Source of the DNA: Bacillota bacterium | Lineage (GTDB): Bacteria > Bacillota > Clostridia > Peptostreptococcales > Anaerovoracaceae | Assembly (NCBI GenBank): GCA_022790955.1 | Contig: JAAVYD010000044.1 | Span: forward strand, 1-50,455 | DNA: 50,455 bases | Reading direction: 5' to 3' | Part shown: piece after piece, positions 49,698 to 50,455 of the stretch | How positions within the stretch are numbered: position 1 is the stretch's first letter | How the letters are laid out: each line of letters begins with the position of its first letter | Made by a program: the position numbers and the translations under genes | Notes under the pieces: model-generated | What the model was told of the DNA's origin: nothing | Database searches by the model: none | The model's input: only the letters and a program-made list of their open reading frames with translations

Positions 49698-49784
49698 TTT
49701 TCCCTCCTAAATTTTATATATAATTTTATATTAATATAATTTTCAGCATGTATGCTTCGCTGCCCTGCGTAAAACAGCCGGCAA

Positions 49785-50190
49785 TAAAAAATCCCTGCGA
49801 CCTGATTTGATCAGACCACAGGGACGATTATCAACATTAATATAACCTTGCCGAAACATGATTAAACGAGTTTATCATGCTTCTCTGATTTTAATAACCG
49901 CGGTACCACCCAGCTTTAATACGATATCCGGCAGAACTGCCTTGCAGACTTTAAACCTGCAAGCAGAATATATTAATATTTTCTGCATAAATACCGGACA
50001 CGTATCCTCTTTTAATGCTGTAACGTGCATTCCACGCGCGCCCTTACCGAGCGGACTTTTAATCCTGCCTTTCAAAACGCGGGCTCCCGGGTGTTCTTTC
50101 GCCGACTGCCGCAAGCGGAACTTTCAGTCGCGATTCCGCTCCCTGCATTGCGCATATCCGGTTACTTTTCCCATTCACAGCCGATAATGT
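49785..50190 (-). promoter_or_regulatory. T-box riboswitch leader of the gatC-gatA-gatB::aspS operon (Asn and/or Glu specifier)
   Basis: Minus strand: Stem I lower helix GGCU...GGG / CCC..GG.AGCC, loop-E AGUA ... GAA, specifier region A-GAAC-A, T-box AAGCTGGGTGGTACCGCGG (49897-49915), terminator CGTCCCTGTGGTCTGATCAAATCAGGTCGCAGGGATTTTTT (49785-49826). Confidence 0.93.
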
Positions 50191-50381
50191 TATTTTGATT
50201 TTATCATTTAAAAATATCATATTTACAGTGATATTTCAAGTAGAATCGTGAATTGAAACCATTAAGACTGTAGGATTACAATACATGTGTTACATCTGAA
50301 TAATTAAAAAGCGGGGATACGCTCTCTTTGTGTTATATTTGAATCACCACAAACAAAAAATAAGCAAAGGAGCATCCCCAC

Positions 50382-50455
50382 ATGGCTAATATAACACAAG
50401 ATATTAGGTATCGTCTATCACTTATCAAATACGCTGAAAAATACGGCGTGACGAA
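50382..50455 (+). CDS. 5' fragment of a DDE-type IS transposase running off the window
   Basis: ATGGCTAATATAACACAAGATATTAGGTATCGTCTATCACTTATCAAATACGCTGAAAAATACGGCGTGACG = MANITQDIRYRLSLIKYAEKYGVT, resembling the HTH start of IS3/IS481-like transposases. Confidence 0.6.
   Translation, partial: MANITQDIRYRLSLIKYAEKYGVT

Overview
The window looks like a chromosomal segment of an anaerobic, sporulation-capable Firmicute (Clostridia-like). The backbone is largely housekeeping: bcp, nnrD, ksgA-rnmV, yabP-yabQ-divIC, walR-walK, an M23/G5 peptidase, a DnaD-like gene, purA-dnaB-rplI-gdpP, rpsR-ssb-rpsF and gatC-gatA-gatB. Accessory genes include two SLH surface proteins, a small type IV pilus/T2SS-like operon, a two-component system, an XRE regulator pair and an NSS transporter. 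The strongest unusual signal is at 44175-50190 (minus strand). A T-box leader whose specifier region reads GAAC (overlapping Glu GAA and Asn AAC codons) precedes gatC and gatA, followed by one uninterrupted 1169-codon ORF that fuses complete GatB to complete bacterial AspRS through a Lys/Ala/Glu-rich linker. The AspRS half carries His in the 'RNHGG' motif, as expected for a non-discriminating enzyme. This would be a covalently tethered tRNA-Asn transamidosome under apparently dual tRNA control. Secondary observations: a DnaD protein fused to a DnaI/DnaC-like zinc-ribbon with no AAA+ domain; a MITE-like inverted-repeat family, one copy of which supplies the KsgA C-terminus and stop; a structured dispersed repeat with compensatory stem changes; a 34-aa candidate type I toxin; and a pilin-like operon with atypical prepilin motifs. 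All calls are by eye. No searches or folding programs were run.
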